Of a DNA stretch of 64,000 nucleotides, positions 9,603-17,567 are shown one piece after another. A program made the position numbers and the translations under genes. This stretch comes from Polynucleobacter sp. AP-Latsch-80-C2 (GTDB lineage: Bacteria > Pseudomonadota > Gammaproteobacteria > Burkholderiales > Burkholderiaceae): positions 124,001-188,000 of the forward strand of contig NZ_JACVOY010000004.1 in the NCBI RefSeq assembly GCF_018882185.1, given 5' to 3'. Within the stretch, counting starts at the first letter, position 1. Every line of letters starts with the position of its first letter. Under the pieces are notes generated by a model. The model searched no databases and was not told the DNA's origin. It saw nothing but the letters and a program-made list of their open reading frames with translations.

Positions 9603-11000
9603 TTATCCCGAAAGGGCTTTCAGTATTTTTTGATGCACACCACCAAAGCCGCCATTACTCATCACCAGAATATGGTCTCCGGGTTTAGCCTCCATAGCCA
9701 CAGCTTCAACCAATGCATTCAGCTCGTCAAAAGCTTTTGCTCTTCCAGAGCTGCCACTATTGAGGGGCGCTAGAACCTCGTCTAAATCCCAACCTAAAGA
9801 TTCTTTACCGGAATTGGCTCCATAGGCAAAAATTTTGTCCGCTGCTTCTAAGCTAGCAGGAAGCTGCGCCTTCATCACGCCCAACTTCATTGTGTTGGAG
9901 CGTGGCTCCAACACCGCCAAGATGCGTGATTTACCGACACGACGCCGTAATCCATCCACAGTAGTCGTAATAGCAGTGGGATGGTGGGCAAAGTCATCGT
10001 AAACGGTAACGTCATTTGCTACACCGACGGTTTCTAAACGGCGTTTGACATTCTTAAACGCCGCCAAAGCACGTGCTGAATTTTCGGGGGAGATACCAAT
10101 GTGATTCGCAGCAGCGATCGCAGCAAGCGCATTCAACTGATTATGTCTACCCATGACACCAGAGTCGGGTGCCCATTTCACCGTGGCCATCTCTTTGCCA
10201 GATTTTCGAACAATGAAACCATCGGCCTCTTGTGAAATGAGTGACCACTCATTACTCAACTCCTGCCCAAAGCGCTCTACGGGGGCCCATGCGCCACGTG
10301 TCACAACCCGCTCAAGCGCTTGTTCCTCACCATTGACTACCAATAGGCCATCACCGGGAACGGTACGCACTAAATGGTGAAATTGCGTTTCGATTGCCGC
10401 TAAATCAGCAAAGATATCGGCATGATCAAACTCTAAATTATTGAGAAGTGCAGTGCGAGGTCTGTAGTGCACAAACTTACTACGCTTATCAAAAAAAGCG
10501 GTGTCGTATTCATCTGCTTCAATCACAAAATATTTACCGCCACCCAAATGTGCAGAGACTGTGAAATTGAGTGGCACTCCACCAATTAAATAACCAGGCT
10601 TATACCCATTGAATTCCAGAATCCATGTAAGCATTGCAGAAGTGGTTGTTTTACCATGGGTGCCTGCCACTGCTAACACATGCTTGCTATATAAAACTTG
10701 TTCACCGAGCCATTGCGGACCAGAAATATAAGGAAGACCTTGGTTGAGAATGGCCTCCATTAATGGATTGCCACGAGAAACCACGTTACCAATCACAAAT
10801 AAATCCGGCATCGTGTCAAACTGGGATAATTGATCCGGAGAAAATCCCTCAATGAGTTCAATGCCCTGTGCTTGGAGTTGCGTACTCATTGGTGGATACA
10901 CGTTGGCATCGCAGCCTGTGACGCGATGTCCAGCCTGTCGAGCGATTGCGGCAATGCCGCCCATGAAGGTGCCGCAAATGCCCAAGATATGTATATGCAT
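9603..11000 (-). CDS. mpl: UDP-N-acetylmuramate:murein tripeptide ligase Mpl
   Basis: Peptidoglycan recycling ligase that attaches the recovered tripeptide L-Ala-gamma-D-Glu-mesoDAP to UDP-MurNAc. The 465-residue Mur ligase begins MHIHILGICGTFMGG (the Mpl variant of the MurC N-terminus), has the ATP loop [15 protein letters not shown] (about 113-127), EADEYDTAFFDKRSKF, and YDDFAHHPTAI in the C-terminal domain. The partner recycling enzyme AmpD is encoded at 22040. It is the first gene of the - strand run and is divergent from the TlpA-like gene. Confidence 0.95.
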   Translation of the reverse strand: MHIHILGICGTFMGGIAAIARQAGHRVTGCDANVYPPMSTQLQAQGIELIEGFSPDQLSQFDTMPDLFVIGNVVSRGNPLMEAILNQGLPYISGPQWLGEQVLYSKHVLAVAGTHGKTTTSAMLTWILEFNGYKPGYLIGGVPLNFTVSAHLGGGKYFVIEADEYDTAFFDKRSKFVHYRPRTALLNNLEFDHADIFADLAAIETQFHHLVRTVPGDGLLVVNGEEQALERVVTRGAWAPVERFGQELSNEWSLISQEADGFIVRKSGKEMATVKWAPDSGVMGRHNQLNALAAIAAANHIGISPENSARALAAFKNVKRRLETVGVANDVTVYDDFAHHPTAITTTVDGLRRRVGKSRILAVLEPRSNTMKLGVMKAQLPASLEAADKIFAYGANSGKESLGWDLDEVLAPLNSGSSGRAKAFDELNALVEAVAMEAKPGDHILVMSNGGFGGVHQKILKALSG

Positions 11001-11015
11001 CAGCGAATTTTAGCG

Positions 11016-11021
11016 AAGGAG
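11016..11021 (+). promoter_or_regulatory. Shine-Dalgarno that fixes the TlpA-like start
   Basis: AAGGAG at 11016-11021 followed by 5 bases and GTG at 11027. The alternative GTG at 11021 would overlap the site itself, so this site argues for the shorter protein. Confidence 0.7.
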
Positions 11022-11026
11022 TGGCA

Positions 11027-11554
11027 GTGAATCGAAGACAGTGGTTAAGTATTAGCGTAATTAGCCTTTTGGCACTAATGGCTGGAGTCTTCAGTTCACA
11101 GTGGATTTCTAAAACAGGGCTTGCAAGTGATCCTGCCGTTAAAGCTTTTTTTGCCAATGCTTGGCAATCTCCGGATGGAAAAGCCATCAATTCTGCAGAT
11201 TGGCAGGGAAAAGTCTTAGTTGTGAACTTTTGGGCCTCCTGGTGCCCTCCCTGCGTAGAGGAAATGCCTACTTTAGATCTCCTTCAGAAAGATTTTTTGC
11301 AACAAAATGTCTTATTTGTCGGCATCGGTATTGATTCACCCTCTAATATTCGTGAATTTCTCAAAAAGACCAATGTTTCTTATCCTATCGTGATTGGCGG
11401 CCTTGAGGGCAGCAATCTTTCTAAGCAGCTAGGTAACACCCAAGGCGCCCTACCTTATACGATCATCATTAATGCCAAGGGCAAGGCAGTATTTAGCAAA
11501 TTAGGAAAAATAAACGAAGATGATCTCAGAAAAGCAATTAAAGAAGCAATTTGA
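11027..11554 (+). CDS. TlpA-family thioredoxin-like protein, membrane anchored
   Basis: Periplasmic thiol:disulfide oxidoreductase of the TlpA/ResA family. With the GTG start at 11027 it has 175 residues: an uncleaved or cleaved N-terminal hydrophobic segment (about 7-25), then a thioredoxin fold with VNFWASWCPPCVEEMPT and the redox pair Cys73-Cys76. A GTG at 11021 is also in frame, but AAGGAG at 11016-11021 overlaps it and sits 5 bases before 11027, so the later start is preferred. Such proteins reduce periplasmic disulfides, for example in cytochrome c maturation; a CcsA-like protein is encoded at 22862 but a link is only a guess. Confidence 0.87.
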   Translation: MNRRQWLSISVISLLALMAGVFSSQWISKTGLASDPAVKAFFANAWQSPDGKAINSADWQGKVLVVNFWASWCPPCVEEMPTLDLLQKDFLQQNVLFVGIGIDSPSNIREFLKKTNVSYPIVIGGLEGSNLSKQLGNTQGALPYTIIINAKGKAVFSKLGKINEDDLRKAIKEAI

Positions 11555-11685
11555 GAATATTTAAAGACTTTTTAACTAAAAAAACGAGTCTCAAAACAGC
11601 CAAAAAATCCGTTTCTAGGTCCTAAATTTTCAATATCTGTAGCTAAAAATCGTTATTTTTTAGCCTTTTTAAGAGATTGAGCGGG

Positions 11686-11691
11686 TATACT
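11686..11691 (+). promoter_or_regulatory. Possible -10 element upstream of aroQ
   Basis: TATACT lies 103 bases before the aroQ start within the 239-base gap 11555-11793. No good -35 is present at the standard distance (the candidate hexamer is T-rich but poor). The rest of the gap is A/T-rich with no open frame or strong hairpin. Offered only as the best promoter candidate for aroQ-accB-accC. Confidence 0.4.
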
Positions 11692-11793
11692 TTCCCTTGT
11701 AATGAATGAAGCATCAAATTCATCCAAGACGCATTTGTAGTCAAAAGCCAAAGTAAGCAATTGATACTGAACTGCATCTAAAAACAGGGAAAT

Positions 11794-12243
11794 ATGTCTA
11801 AAAAAGCTTCAATTCTCGTTATTCAGGGCCCAAATCTTAATTTACTGGGAACCCGTGAACCAGAGGTTTATGGGAAAACAACCCTAGAAGATATTCATAA
11901 AAAGCTGGGTGAGACCGCAAAAGCGAACTCGGTCGAGCTTGATACCTATCAAAGCAATCATGAAGGCGAATTAATTGATCGCATTCAAAAGGCAAAGCAA
12001 GATGGGGTTGATTTCATCATCATCAATCCGGGTGCCTTTACTCATACCAGCGTGGCTTTGCGTGATGCCTTAGCTGGTGTTGCTATTCCGTTTACGGAAA
12101 TCCATCTATCCAATATTCACCAGCGTGAAGAATTCCGTAAGCACTCTTATTTGTCTGACATTGCCACTGGTGTGATTTGCGGTTTAGGTGCGATCGGCTA
12201 TGAATTAGCCCTGCAAGCAGCCATTACTCGTTTACAAAAATAA
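11794..12243 (+). CDS. aroQ: 3-dehydroquinate dehydratase, type II
   Basis: Dehydrates 3-dehydroquinate to 3-dehydroshikimate in the shikimate pathway; dodecameric type II enzyme. The 149 residues contain [18 protein letters not shown] (about 9-26, with the catalytic Tyr and Arg), [11 protein letters not shown] (about 48-58), [17 protein letters not shown] (about 74-90) and [17 protein letters not shown] (about 98-114). Length and motifs are standard. It precedes accB by 37 bases; aroQ-accB-accC is a very common order in Proteobacteria. Confidence 0.97.
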   Translation: MSKKASILVIQGPNLNLLGTREPEVYGKTTLEDIHKKLGETAKANSVELDTYQSNHEGELIDRIQKAKQDGVDFIIINPGAFTHTSVALRDALAGVAIPFTEIHLSNIHQREEFRKHSYLSDIATGVICGLGAIGYELALQAAITRLQK

Positions 12244-12280
12244 GCTTAATTTAAAGAATCACAAGAGAGGAAGTACTCAT

Positions 12281-12736
12281 ATGGATCTGAGAAAACTAAA
12301 AACCTTGATCGACCTAGTCTCTGAATCAGGTATTTCTGAATTAGAAGTGAATGAAGGCGAAGACCGTGTGCGCATCGTCAACGCTGGTGCGCCAGCTCCT
12401 GCCGGGCAAATGGTTTATGCAAATCCTGCACCAGCCCAAGTGATGCAATCTGCACCAGCTGCTGTAGCCGCGCCGGTCGCCCCAGAAGAGCCAGTAGAAA
12501 CTGGTTTTGTCGCACGCTCACCGATGGTGGGAACTTTCTACCGCGCTCCAAATCCTGAATCACCAAACTTTGTCAACATTGGTGACACTGTGAAGGTTGG
12601 TCAAACACTTTGCATCATTGAGGCGATGAAATTACTCAATGAAATTGAATCCGAAAAAGACGGCGTGATTAAGCAGATTCTTTGTGAAAACGGTCAAGGC
12701 GTTGAATTTGACCAGCCACTTTTCATCATTGCTTAA
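12281..12736 (+). CDS. accB: Biotin carboxyl carrier protein of acetyl-CoA carboxylase
   Basis: Carries the biotin that shuttles carboxyl groups between AccC and AccAD in the first committed step of fatty acid synthesis. The 151-residue protein has an N-terminal helical part, an Ala/Pro-rich flexible linker (about 45-75) and a C-terminal lipoyl/biotinyl domain with the biotinylation site IEAMKLLNEIE (Lys near residue 116). A strong ribosome site AGAGGAAG precedes the ATG. It is 48 bases upstream of accC and presumably cotranscribed. Confidence 0.97.
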   Translation: MDLRKLKTLIDLVSESGISELEVNEGEDRVRIVNAGAPAPAGQMVYANPAPAQVMQSAPAAVAAPVAPEEPVETGFVARSPMVGTFYRAPNPESPNFVNIGDTVKVGQTLCIIEAMKLLNEIESEKDGVIKQILCENGQGVEFDQPLFIIA

Positions 12737-12784
12737 TTACTTAACGCATTCTTTTTATCCACTATTACCTAACTCAGAGCCGAC

Positions 12785-14149
12785 ATGTTCGATAAGATTC
12801 TGATTGCCAATCGGGGGGAAATTGCCCTCCGTATCCAACGAGCGTGCCGCGAGTTGGGAATAAAAACTGTCGTCGTCTACTCGACTGCTGACAAAGAAGC
12901 GAAATACGTCAAACTAGCTGATGAAGCGGTATGCATCGGACCAGCGCCATCGCCACTTAGTTACCTCAACATGCCTGCGATTATTTCTGCGGCTGAAGTA
13001 ACAGATGCAGAAGCCATTCATCCTGGTTACGGCTTTCTCTCTGAAAACGCGGACTTTGCTGAGCGCGTTGAAAAATCAGGATTTGCCTTTATTGGTCCAA
13101 CTGCAGCATCAATTCGCTTAATGGGCGACAAGGTCTCTGCAAAACGCGCCATGATTAAAGCAGGCGTACCTTGCGTTCCTGGATCAGAGGGCGCATTGCC
13201 AGACAACCCAAAAGAAATTATTGCTACTGCAAAAAAGGTGGGCTATCCGGTCATCATCAAAGCTGCAGGTGGTGGTGGTGGCCGCGGTATGCGTGTTGTA
13301 CATACTGAAGCCGCCCTCCTCAATGCTGTCAATATGACAAAAGAGGAAGCTGGTCGTGCGTTCGGAAATCCTGAAGTCTATATGGAGAAGTTTTTAGAAA
13401 AGCCACGCCACGTAGAAATTCAGATTTTGGCTGATACCCATGGTAATGCCATTTGGCTGGGCGAGCGCGATTGCTCTATGCAGCGCCGCCACCAAAAAGT
13501 CATTGAGGAAGCACCAGCACCAGGTATTGATCGTCGTTTAATCGCGAAGATTGGCGAACGTTGTGCAGAAGCTTGCCGCAAGATTGGTTACCGTGGTGCC
13601 GGAACGTTTGAGTTCCTCTATGAAAACAACGAGTTTTTCTTTATTGAGATGAATACCCGTGTTCAAGTTGAGCACCCCGTTACCGAAATGATTACTGGTG
13701 TCGACATTGTTCAAGAACAAATTCGCATTGCTGCGGGTCTCAAGTTAGGCTATCGCCAAAAAGACATCGTCTTCCGTGGTCATGCCATTGAGTGCCGCTT
13801 AAATGCAGAAGATCCGTTTAAGTTCACCCCAAGCCCAGGGAAAATCGGTTCCTTCCATATGCCCGGTGGTCCAGGGATTCGTGTGGACTCTCATGCCTAC
13901 AGTGGCTACGTAGTTCCCTCGAACTACGATTCGATGATTGGTAAGTTGATTTCTTACGGCAATACTCGCGAACAAGCGATTCGTCGTATGCAAATTGCGC
14001 TCTCCGAAATGGTCATTGATGGCATCACCACCAATGTTCCTTTGCACCGTGAATTGATGCTCGATCCTAATTTTATGGAGGGTGGTACCAGCATTCACTA
14101 CCTAGAGCATCGCCTAGAAGAGCAAGCCGCAAGTCGCGGGAAATCTTAA
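12785..14149 (+). CDS. accC: Biotin carboxylase subunit of acetyl-CoA carboxylase
   Basis: ATP-dependent carboxylation of biotin on AccB. The 454-residue protein starts [17 protein letters not shown], and shows the ATP-grasp glycine-rich [14 protein letters not shown] (about 159-172), the EKPRHVEIQ and [17 protein letters not shown] segments, and [16 protein letters not shown], all diagnostic of biotin carboxylase. Length equals the family norm. Followed after 16 bases by prmA, an accB-accC-prmA order common in betaproteobacteria. Confidence 0.97.
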   Translation: MFDKILIANRGEIALRIQRACRELGIKTVVVYSTADKEAKYVKLADEAVCIGPAPSPLSYLNMPAIISAAEVTDAEAIHPGYGFLSENADFAERVEKSGFAFIGPTAASIRLMGDKVSAKRAMIKAGVPCVPGSEGALPDNPKEIIATAKKVGYPVIIKAAGGGGGRGMRVVHTEAALLNAVNMTKEEAGRAFGNPEVYMEKFLEKPRHVEIQILADTHGNAIWLGERDCSMQRRHQKVIEEAPAPGIDRRLIAKIGERCAEACRKIGYRGAGTFEFLYENNEFFFIEMNTRVQVEHPVTEMITGVDIVQEQIRIAAGLKLGYRQKDIVFRGHAIECRLNAEDPFKFTPSPGKIGSFHMPGGPGIRVDSHAYSGYVVPSNYDSMIGKLISYGNTREQAIRRMQIALSEMVIDGITTNVPLHRELMLDPNFMEGGTSIHYLEHRLEEQAASRGKS

Positions 14150-14165
14150 TTGATACGGGTTCTTC

Positions 14166-15686
14166 ATGTCATATCGTGAGCTCGTCTTTACGGTCGTTGC
14201 CGAAACTGCCGAACCGCTAGGTGATGCGCTCATCGACTTGGGCGCCTTGTCAGTCACGGTTGAGGATGATGCTGCCGGTGGCTATGACGAGAACCCTCTC
14301 TACGGAGAGCCCGGTCTTTCCCCAGAAGTACAAGCTTGGGAACGATCTTCAGTCACCGCCCTCTTTAACCCAGAGATAGATGATTCAGGAAGCGCTGATT
14401 TTGTCTCTCAACTGCTTGTCTCTCTGAAAGAAGCGGGGTTTCATCTTTCCCCCCCTGAAGAAAAAATTGTCGAAGAACAAGATTGGGTTCGACTTACCCA
14501 AAGCCAATTTGCTCCCATCCAAATTGGCGAGCGGATTTGGGTTGTCCCTTCTTGGCACGAAGCTCCCACTGATCCCAATGCCATTTGTTTAGCGGTAGAT
14601 CCAGGACTAGCTTTTGGGACGGGCAGTCATCCTACGACCCACTTATGCCTGCTGTGGTTAGAACAACATCGCAATTTACAAAACCAAAGTTTGCTTGATT
14701 ACGGATGTGGTTCAGGAATACTGGCAATTGCTGCTGCAAAACTGGGTGCCAAGCCTGTCGTGGGAACCGACATCGATCCACAAGCCATGGTTGCCGCCCG
14801 GAGTAACGCTGAAATCAACAATACGGTGATTCAGTTTGTATTGCCGAACGAAGATGCTCCTGAATTAGCTGCCAAAACTAAATACGACATCGTGATCGCT
14901 AATATTTTGGCCAATCCACTGCAAGTCCTTGCGCCAGCACTCGTCAATAAAATGCGCCCTGGCGGTCAAATTGTTTTATCTGGCGTCCTTGCACGCCAGG
15001 CAGAAGAAGTGATTGCAACCTATAGCCAATGGCTAACGCTCTCCGTCTGGAAAGAAAGTGAAGGCTGGGTTTGCCTACATGGCACGCTAGCAGATCGCAA
15101 ATCACAAGCTATTTCCGCGCCGGCTCAAAAAAAAAGTCTTAAATTAATCCTGCTCGGACTTTTTTTGCTGATCTTGCTGGTGTTTGGTGAACACCTTTCA
15201 AGAAATTCTTTGCTACCAATATTGGCGCCACGCGTCGATGGCACATCTCCCGCTATCGCAGTCAGCACTTTTTCTGTATTAAAACGCGTTGATCAAAAAT
15301 TGTGTATCGCATTGGGCTGCATTAACCGTCCCGTAAGCGATTTTGCTGCGTGGAAAATAACTTCCGCCACACTCACACCTGAAAACGCGCGAGAGGGGCT
15401 TAAAAACGCTCCTAATCAATCTGTATTACAAGTTGAAATACAAAATCGTCTTGCAATCGCAGTTTTGATACCAAATTTAGAAATTTCTCTCACGGATTCA
15501 GAAGAATCTGAACTGAAATCGATTCAACTCACACCAAAAGAATGGTTACCGGTTGCGTGGCAAGAGACTCATCCCGATTTTTTATCGACAGGTGCACCCT
15601 CTGGAGATCTCATTCAAGCGCAATTACCGCTTTTGCTACCAGCAAATGCTGCTGGCTATCGCGTACGCATTCTTTATCCTCAATAA
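14166..15686 (+). CDS. prmA: Ribosomal protein L11 methyltransferase PrmA fused to a DUF3426 module
   Basis: A 506-residue protein made of two parts in one uninterrupted frame. Residues 1 to about 308 are PrmA, the SAM-dependent trimethylase of ribosomal protein L11, with FGTGSHPTTHLCL, the SAM loop LLDYGCGSGILAIAAAKLGA and the catalytic-region IVIANILANPL. Residues about 322-342 form one membrane helix preceded by KK, and about 345-506 resemble the C-terminal half of betaproteobacterial DUF3426 proteins (CIALGCINRPVSDF, LIPNLEISLTDSEE, AAGYRVRILYP). In relatives these are usually separate genes and the DUF3426 protein has an N-terminal zinc ribbon, absent here. The topology would leave PrmA cytosolic and DUF3426 periplasmic. 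The domain calls are firm; the meaning of the fusion is open. Confidence 0.88.
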   Translation: MSYRELVFTVVAETAEPLGDALIDLGALSVTVEDDAAGGYDENPLYGEPGLSPEVQAWERSSVTALFNPEIDDSGSADFVSQLLVSLKEAGFHLSPPEEKIVEEQDWVRLTQSQFAPIQIGERIWVVPSWHEAPTDPNAICLAVDPGLAFGTGSHPTTHLCLLWLEQHRNLQNQSLLDYGCGSGILAIAAAKLGAKPVVGTDIDPQAMVAARSNAEINNTVIQFVLPNEDAPELAAKTKYDIVIANILANPLQVLAPALVNKMRPGGQIVLSGVLARQAEEVIATYSQWLTLSVWKESEGWVCLHGTLADRKSQAISAPAQKKSLKLILLGLFLLILLVFGEHLSRNSLLPILAPRVDGTSPAIAVSTFSVLKRVDQKLCIALGCINRPVSDFAAWKITSATLTPENAREGLKNAPNQSVLQVEIQNRLAIAVLIPNLEISLTDSEESELKSIQLTPKEWLPVAWQETHPDFLSTGAPSGDLIQAQLPLLLPANAAGYRVRILYPQ

Positions 15687-15728
15687 TTCTCAATCTTTTT
15701 ACCCCTTACCACCTACAGAAAGTAATTT

Positions 15729-16694
15729 ATGGCTAGCTTGATTTGCGGTTCTATCGCCTACGACACCATCATGAACTTTGAAGGCAAATTTGCCGATCAA
15801 ATCTTGCCTGAACAAATTCATATTCTGAATGTGGCGTTTTTAGTTCCCACCATGCGCCGTGAATTCGGTGGCTGCGCCGGCAATATTGCCTACAACCTAA
15901 AGCTCTTGGGCGGCGACCCCATCATCATGGCAACTGTTGGTGGTGATGCTGCCCCTTACATGGATCGTCTTTCAAAACTCAAGATTGATGCCAGCCATAT
16001 TCGCCAGATTGATCAAGCATTTACTGCACAAGCCATGATCACCACCGATCAAGCCAACAATCAAATCACCGCTTTTCATCCCGGGGCAATGGGAGAGTCT
16101 CATCTAAACCAAGTCTCTGAAGTCGTGGCTGAGCGCAGCAACAATGCCAAGGGTGCCGCTAAGTTCGGCATCGTTGCGCCCGATGGTCGTCAAGGAATGT
16201 GGGAGCACTGTCACCAGCTTGCTGAGGCAGGCATTCCATTTGTATTCGATCCAGGCCAAGGTTTGCCAATGTTCAATGGCCCTGAGTTGCTTGAATTGGT
16301 GGATATTGCAAGCTACTTGGCAGTAAATGACTACGAGGGAGAGATGCTTTCCCAGCGGACTGGCTTAAGCCTGGCAAAAGTTGCGGAGCGCGTTAAAGCC
16401 CTGATCGTTACTAAAGGCGCTGAAGGTGCAGATATTTACTCGGATGGTAAATGCATTGCTATCCCACCAGTACCGGCAGCAAAAGTGATTGACCCAACGG
16501 GTTGTGGAGATGCATTCCGTGGTGGATTGCTCTTTGGATTAGAAAACGACATGGATTGGGAAATAACTGGTCGCCTAGCAAGTCTGATGGGCTCTATCAA
16601 AATTACCCATCAAGGTCCGCAAAACCATCAATTGAGCAAAGATCAGATCGCCGATCAATTCAAATCAGCCTTTGGCTTTAGCTTTAGCCTCTAA
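15729..16694 (+). CDS. PfkB-family carbohydrate/nucleoside kinase
   Basis: A 321-residue ribokinase-fold enzyme that phosphorylates a sugar or nucleoside with ATP. Seen: the N-terminal FGGCAGNIAYNLKLLGG glycine motif (about 48-64), VVDPTGCGDAFRGG-type signature as VIDPTGCGDAFRGGLLF (about 255-271) with the catalytic Asp, and VTKGAEGADIY before it. Betaproteobacterial homologues are often annotated as adenosine kinase or carbohydrate kinase; the substrate cannot be read from the sequence. It follows prmA by 42 bases on the same strand. A hairpin GGGCT-loop-AGCCC at 16712-16728 lies just downstream but has no T-run. Confidence 0.85.
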   Translation: MASLICGSIAYDTIMNFEGKFADQILPEQIHILNVAFLVPTMRREFGGCAGNIAYNLKLLGGDPIIMATVGGDAAPYMDRLSKLKIDASHIRQIDQAFTAQAMITTDQANNQITAFHPGAMGESHLNQVSEVVAERSNNAKGAAKFGIVAPDGRQGMWEHCHQLAEAGIPFVFDPGQGLPMFNGPELLELVDIASYLAVNDYEGEMLSQRTGLSLAKVAERVKALIVTKGAEGADIYSDGKCIAIPPVPAAKVIDPTGCGDAFRGGLLFGLENDMDWEITGRLASLMGSIKITHQGPQNHQLSKDQIADQFKSAFGFSFSL

Positions 16695-16750
16695 ACACCC
16701 TAGCTGAGTCTGGGCTTCACCAGAGCCCTTCGGAAAAAATAAGCAATAAA

Positions 16751-16776
16751 AAAAGGGGTCTCGTGAGAGACCCCTT
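16751..16776 (-). terminator. Rho-independent terminator of the H1-like gene
   Basis: Stem GGGGTCTC (16755-16762), loop GTGA, stem GAGACCCC (16767-16774), extendable by two A-T pairs. On the - strand the hairpin is followed by a run of about 8 T. It begins 18 bases after the distal stop at 16795, not after the early stop at 16920, which fits the longer reading of the H1-like gene. Confidence 0.88.
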
Positions 16777-16794
16777 CTAGTAACACCCGTCCGA

Positions 16795-17234
16795 TTAAGG
16801 ACGTGTGCCAGTTGGGAAGGGCCAGGCAGCAGCAGGATTCAACGCACTAGACGCTGGTGCAGCTTTCTTAGCCGCGGGCTTTTTTACAGCGGAGCCCGTT
16901 TTCTTCGCAGCAGGCTTACTTACTTTTTTTTTGCTACGCGCTTCTTTGCTACTTTTTTAGCTACTTTTTTAGCGGCTGGCTTTTTAGCAGCAGCTTTTTT
17001 AGCAGCAGGACGCTTCTTAGCTACTTTTTTAGCAGCTGGCTTTTTAGCAGCAGCTTTTTTAGCAGCAGGACGCTTCTTAGCAGCTACTTTTTTAGCAGCA
17101 GGCTTCTTAGCAGCTACACGCTTCTTAGCAGCAGGCTTCTTCTTAGCTACTTTTTTAGCAGCTGGTTTCTTAGCAGCTACTTTTTTCTTAGCAGCTGGTT
17201 TTTTTGCAGCAGGTTTCTTTTTGGCGATTGCCAT
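16795..17234 (-). CDS. Histone H1-like lysine/alanine-rich protein, interrupted by a -1 frameshift at a slippery site
   Basis: Low-complexity DNA-binding protein of the bacterial H1-like family (KKPAAKK/KKVA repeats), expected to coat or compact nucleoid DNA. The first frame runs from ATG 17234 to a stop at 16920-16922 (104 residues). In the -1 frame the sequence continues VSKPAAKKTGSAVKK and ends ALNPAAAWPFPTGTRP at 16795, the C-terminus I recall as conserved in Burkholderiaceae homologues. The switch point is A9 read as A-AAA-AAG then TAA; a -1 slip there gives a 146-residue product. The start at 17234 is chosen because AAGGAG lies 7 bases before it but 1 base before the in-frame ATG at 17240. 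Three readings: programmed frameshifting, a real null-like mutation, or a one-base homopolymer sequencing error. Confidence 0.82.
16924..16932 (-). other. Poly-A slippery site (A-AAA-AAG) in the H1-like gene
   Basis: Nine A on the coding strand give codons GCA AAA AAA AAG TAA. The heptamer A-AAA-AAG is the one used for -1 frameshifting in E. coli dnaX. Slipping one base back avoids the adjacent stop and joins the conserved tail frame exactly. A possible GGGCT/AGCCC stem begins about 25 bases downstream, further than usual for a stimulator. Confidence 0.6.
16961..17080 (-). repeat. Two tandem 60-bp copies inside the H1-like gene
   Basis: Positions 16961-17020 and 17021-17080 match at 59 of 60 bases by eye; the one difference is G at 16974 versus A at 17034. 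Each copy encodes 20 residues of KKPAAKKVAKKR-type sequence, so copy-number change keeps the frame. Confidence 0.85.
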
Positions 17235-17241
17235 AGTCATG

Positions 17242-17247
17242 CTCCTT
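17242..17247 (-). promoter_or_regulatory. Shine-Dalgarno that fixes the H1-like start
   Basis: AAGGAG on the complement, 7 bases before ATG 17234 and 1 base before ATG 17240. Supports the start MAIAKKKPAAKK. Confidence 0.7.
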
Positions 17248-17388
17248 CACGTGAGGATTAGTACAAACTACCGATTAAGAAGACCCGACCATTCATTTCC
17301 GCCTGGTTTTGCAACCGATTGGATCTGACGAGCGAGCCATTCATCGGCGCGCGGCTTGATGCAAAGTGCTGCACGCTAATGAATCTTG

Positions 17389-17422
17389 GAAAAAAAGCCG
17401 TAGCCCCAAAGGGCAACGGCTT
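17389..17422 (-). terminator. Rho-independent terminator of nrdAB
   Basis: AAGCCGT (17395-17401) pairs with ACGGCTT (17416-17422), with an inner GCCC-CAAA-GGGC helix and one A-A mismatch. Seven T follow on the - strand (17390-17396). It lies about 145 bases after the nrdB stop, leaving a long 3' tail. Confidence 0.85.
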
Positions 17423-17567
17423 CTTAAATATGCTGGAAAAAATAGAGAGAGTAGTCCAGACACCCTTGAACAAGGGTTTTCGGATTTGAGTCTTGTTTTG
17501 CTGACTTCTTAAACTATCCAACCGTCTAATCTCCAATTAACCGGCTGTGCGCTTTCAAACTACCTTA

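Larger units (their letters stand above)
17241..17567. other. Intergenic region between nrdB and the H1-like gene (327 bases)
   Basis: Holds the nrdB terminator (17389-17422) and, between it and 17247, the presumed promoter and leader of the H1-like gene, for which no clear -35/-10 pair was found. A 92-codon open frame on the complement (17258-17536) crosses the terminator hairpin and resembles nothing known to me, so it is not called. Confidence 0.6.

Noticed and set aside
11641-11661. A/T-only hairpin CTAAAAA...TTTTTAG in the aroQ leader
   Set aside because: The stem has almost no GC pairs and would be unstable; no riboswitch or terminator features accompany it.
16712-16728. GGGCT...AGCCC hairpin after the PfkB-family kinase as a + strand terminator
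   Set aside because: Only 5 bp, and followed by TTCGG and an A-run, not T.
17258-17536. A 92-codon open frame on the complement between nrdB and the H1-like gene
   Set aside because: It crosses the nrdB terminator hairpin, matches no family I know, and has no convincing ribosome site.
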